NCBI RefSeq assembly: GCF_002224125.1
Contig: NZ_NCSM01000056.1
Span: forward strand, 1-64,000
Direction of reading: 5' to 3'
From: Streptomyces sp. NBS 14/10
Lineage (GTDB): Bacteria; Actinomycetota; Actinomycetes; Streptomycetales; Streptomycetaceae
Length of the DNA: 64,000 nucleotides
Numbering within the stretch: position 1 is the first letter of the stretch; every line of letters starts with the position of its first letter. Of the stretch, positions 63,081-64,000 are shown piece by piece. The notes beneath the pieces are model-generated. The model was not told the DNA's origin and searched no databases. It was given only the letters and a program-made list of their open reading frames with translations. The position numbers and the translations under genes are program-made.

Positions 63081-63764
63081 ATGCGCATACCTGGTCGGGC
63101 AGCCGTGGGCGCCGCTGTGGCGATCGGCGTGATCGGCATGTTCGGGGCACTGACGGGCTGCTCCTCGGACTCCGGCGACGACAGCAAGGGCGGCAAGGGC
63201 AACAAGGGGGAGAAGAGCGGCAAGGGCGGCGTCAAGGTGGCGGCGGCGAGCGGCGAACTCGGCGGCCGGGACACGGCGTGTGCGCTGCCGGTGCGGTTCA
63301 GCCTGGCCAAGTCGTGGAAGCCGGAGGCGGTGAAGGAGCTGGAGGGGGCCGACCCCGAGCTGGGCTCCACCCTCCTCTCCCAAGGTCCGGTGACCCTCGT
63401 CTGCGAGATCGACGCGAAGCCCGCCGGGCACATCGGCTTTCTGCGCGTATGGACCGGCGACAAGGGCAAGGCCGCGGCCGGCACCGAGCCCCGGCAGCTG
63501 CTGAAGGCGTTCATGGCCGATGAGAAGGGCGTACGCGACGCCCAGTACAGCGATGTGAAGGCCGGCGACCTGCCCGCCGCGGAGATCAGCTACATCCTCG
63601 ACAACCCCGATCTGGACGAGTCCAAGCGGGAGCGGGCGCTGGCGGTGGTGACCCCGAAGGGCGGCGTCGTACTGCACCTCGGCGGGCTCGACAGCGATGA
63701 GCACGACGCCATGCTGCCCGCGTACGAGCTGGCCAAGCAGACCATGGCAGGCGCCGGCAGCTGA
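63081..63764 (+). CDS. Lipoprotein divergent from the kinase
   Basis: 227 residues from the ATG at 63081 (a GTG at 63057 is possible). MRIPGRAAVGAAVAIGVIGMFGALTGC ends in lipobox LTGC (Cys near 27), so it is anchored outside the membrane. A Lys/Gly/Ser-rich linker (DDSKGGKGNKGEKSGKGG) precedes a domain of about 170 residues: TACALPVRFSLAKSWKPEAVK, VTLVCEIDAKPAGHIGFLRVWTGDKGK and LAVVTPKGGVVLHLGGLDSDEHDAMLPAYELAKQTM. This resembles exported lipoproteins found near streptomycete kinases; function unknown. Confidence 0.85.
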   Translation: MRIPGRAAVGAAVAIGVIGMFGALTGCSSDSGDDSKGGKGNKGEKSGKGGVKVAAASGELGGRDTACALPVRFSLAKSWKPEAVKELEGADPELGSTLLSQGPVTLVCEIDAKPAGHIGFLRVWTGDKGKAAAGTEPRQLLKAFMADEKGVRDAQYSDVKAGDLPAAEISYILDNPDLDESKRERALAVVTPKGGVVLHLGGLDSDEHDAMLPAYELAKQTMAGAGS

Positions 63765-64000
63765 CCGCGCCGCCAGGCGCATTCCTGGGGCTCACCGGGG
63801 AGGCACAGCGGGAGCACAGGGCCGATCTTGTTCGCAGCGTGCCACGGTGGTCGTCGGCGCGCGGTGGCCGGGCGAGGGGACCATCGGTGCGCTGGACCGG
63901 GGGCGCGCGAGCGTGACGAACGGGCCGGCGATCGCTGGGCGGCATGGTCCGGACGCCGCGTGCGGGCATCGTCTCGCGCCTTCGGCGCGGCCAGCAGCGG
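63765..64000. other. Right-end non-coding stretch
   Basis: About 235 bases after the lipoprotein gene contain no supported gene. The frames here are Arg/Pro-rich shadows, and no terminator-grade hairpin is evident before the window ends. Confidence 0.5.

Overview
The window is high-GC DNA from an actinomycete, almost certainly a Streptomyces. The grounds are very high GC at third codon positions, frequent GTG starts, many secreted proteins with Ala-rich signal peptides, and a set of streptomycete families (XRE-DUF2690, DUF3017, DUF6350, DUF5682/DUF5691, TipAS-type MerR). About 50 genes are supported. No tRNA, rRNA, CRISPR array, prophage or biosynthetic cluster was seen. Most of the window looks like chromosomal core. 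Family names come from recognising motifs by eye; no database search was run.

1-12.3 kb is a patchwork of small regulatory modules: a lipoprotein fragment, a VOC protein coupled to a TipAS-type MerR regulator, an adenosine-deaminase-like enzyme divergent from ornithine aminotransferase, a TetR/MFS efflux pair separated by four copies of one 11-bp palindrome, an ATP-grasp enzyme next to a Gly-tailed lipoprotein (resembling the E. coli ygiC/ygiB pair), a MocR regulator divergent from an AhpD-like protein and a PEP-mutase-family enzyme, and a secreted S1 protease.

12.3-19.8 kb is a leftward glycine-betaine locus: betaine aldehyde dehydrogenase, choline oxidase, then an ABC importer (CBS-type ATPase, a double-length permease, a lipoprotein binding protein). 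It both makes and imports the osmoprotectant. 19.9-23.4 kb holds two unknown genes, a solitary TnpB and a decayed NAD(P)-binding gene, and looks like an insertion hotspot beside mdh.

23.4-36.2 kb is central metabolism, nearly all leftward: mdh, an XRE-DUF2690 regulator, DUF3017, folD, purH-purN, DUF6350, sucD-sucC, with strong hairpin terminators between units. 36.5-39 kb encodes two exported proteins, one with about 15 tandem seven-residue repeats.

39.1-48.1 kb is a divergent five-gene system: MoxR ATPase, DUF5682 and VWA protein leftward (4-base overlaps throughout), SWIM zinc-finger protein and DUF5691 rightward (4-base overlap). It resembles the uncharacterised E. coli yehLMPQ genes and is the best candidate here for an undescribed system.

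48.4-64 kb has a B12-binding protein, a lipase, and a cell-envelope block around the helicase gene pcrA: M23 peptidase, two NlpC/P60 peptidases (the first behind a clear ydaO-type c-di-AMP riboswitch) and an L,D-transpeptidase. It ends with a homoserine dehydrogenase homologue, an FMN 2-hydroxyacid oxidase, a Ser/Thr kinase and a lipoprotein.
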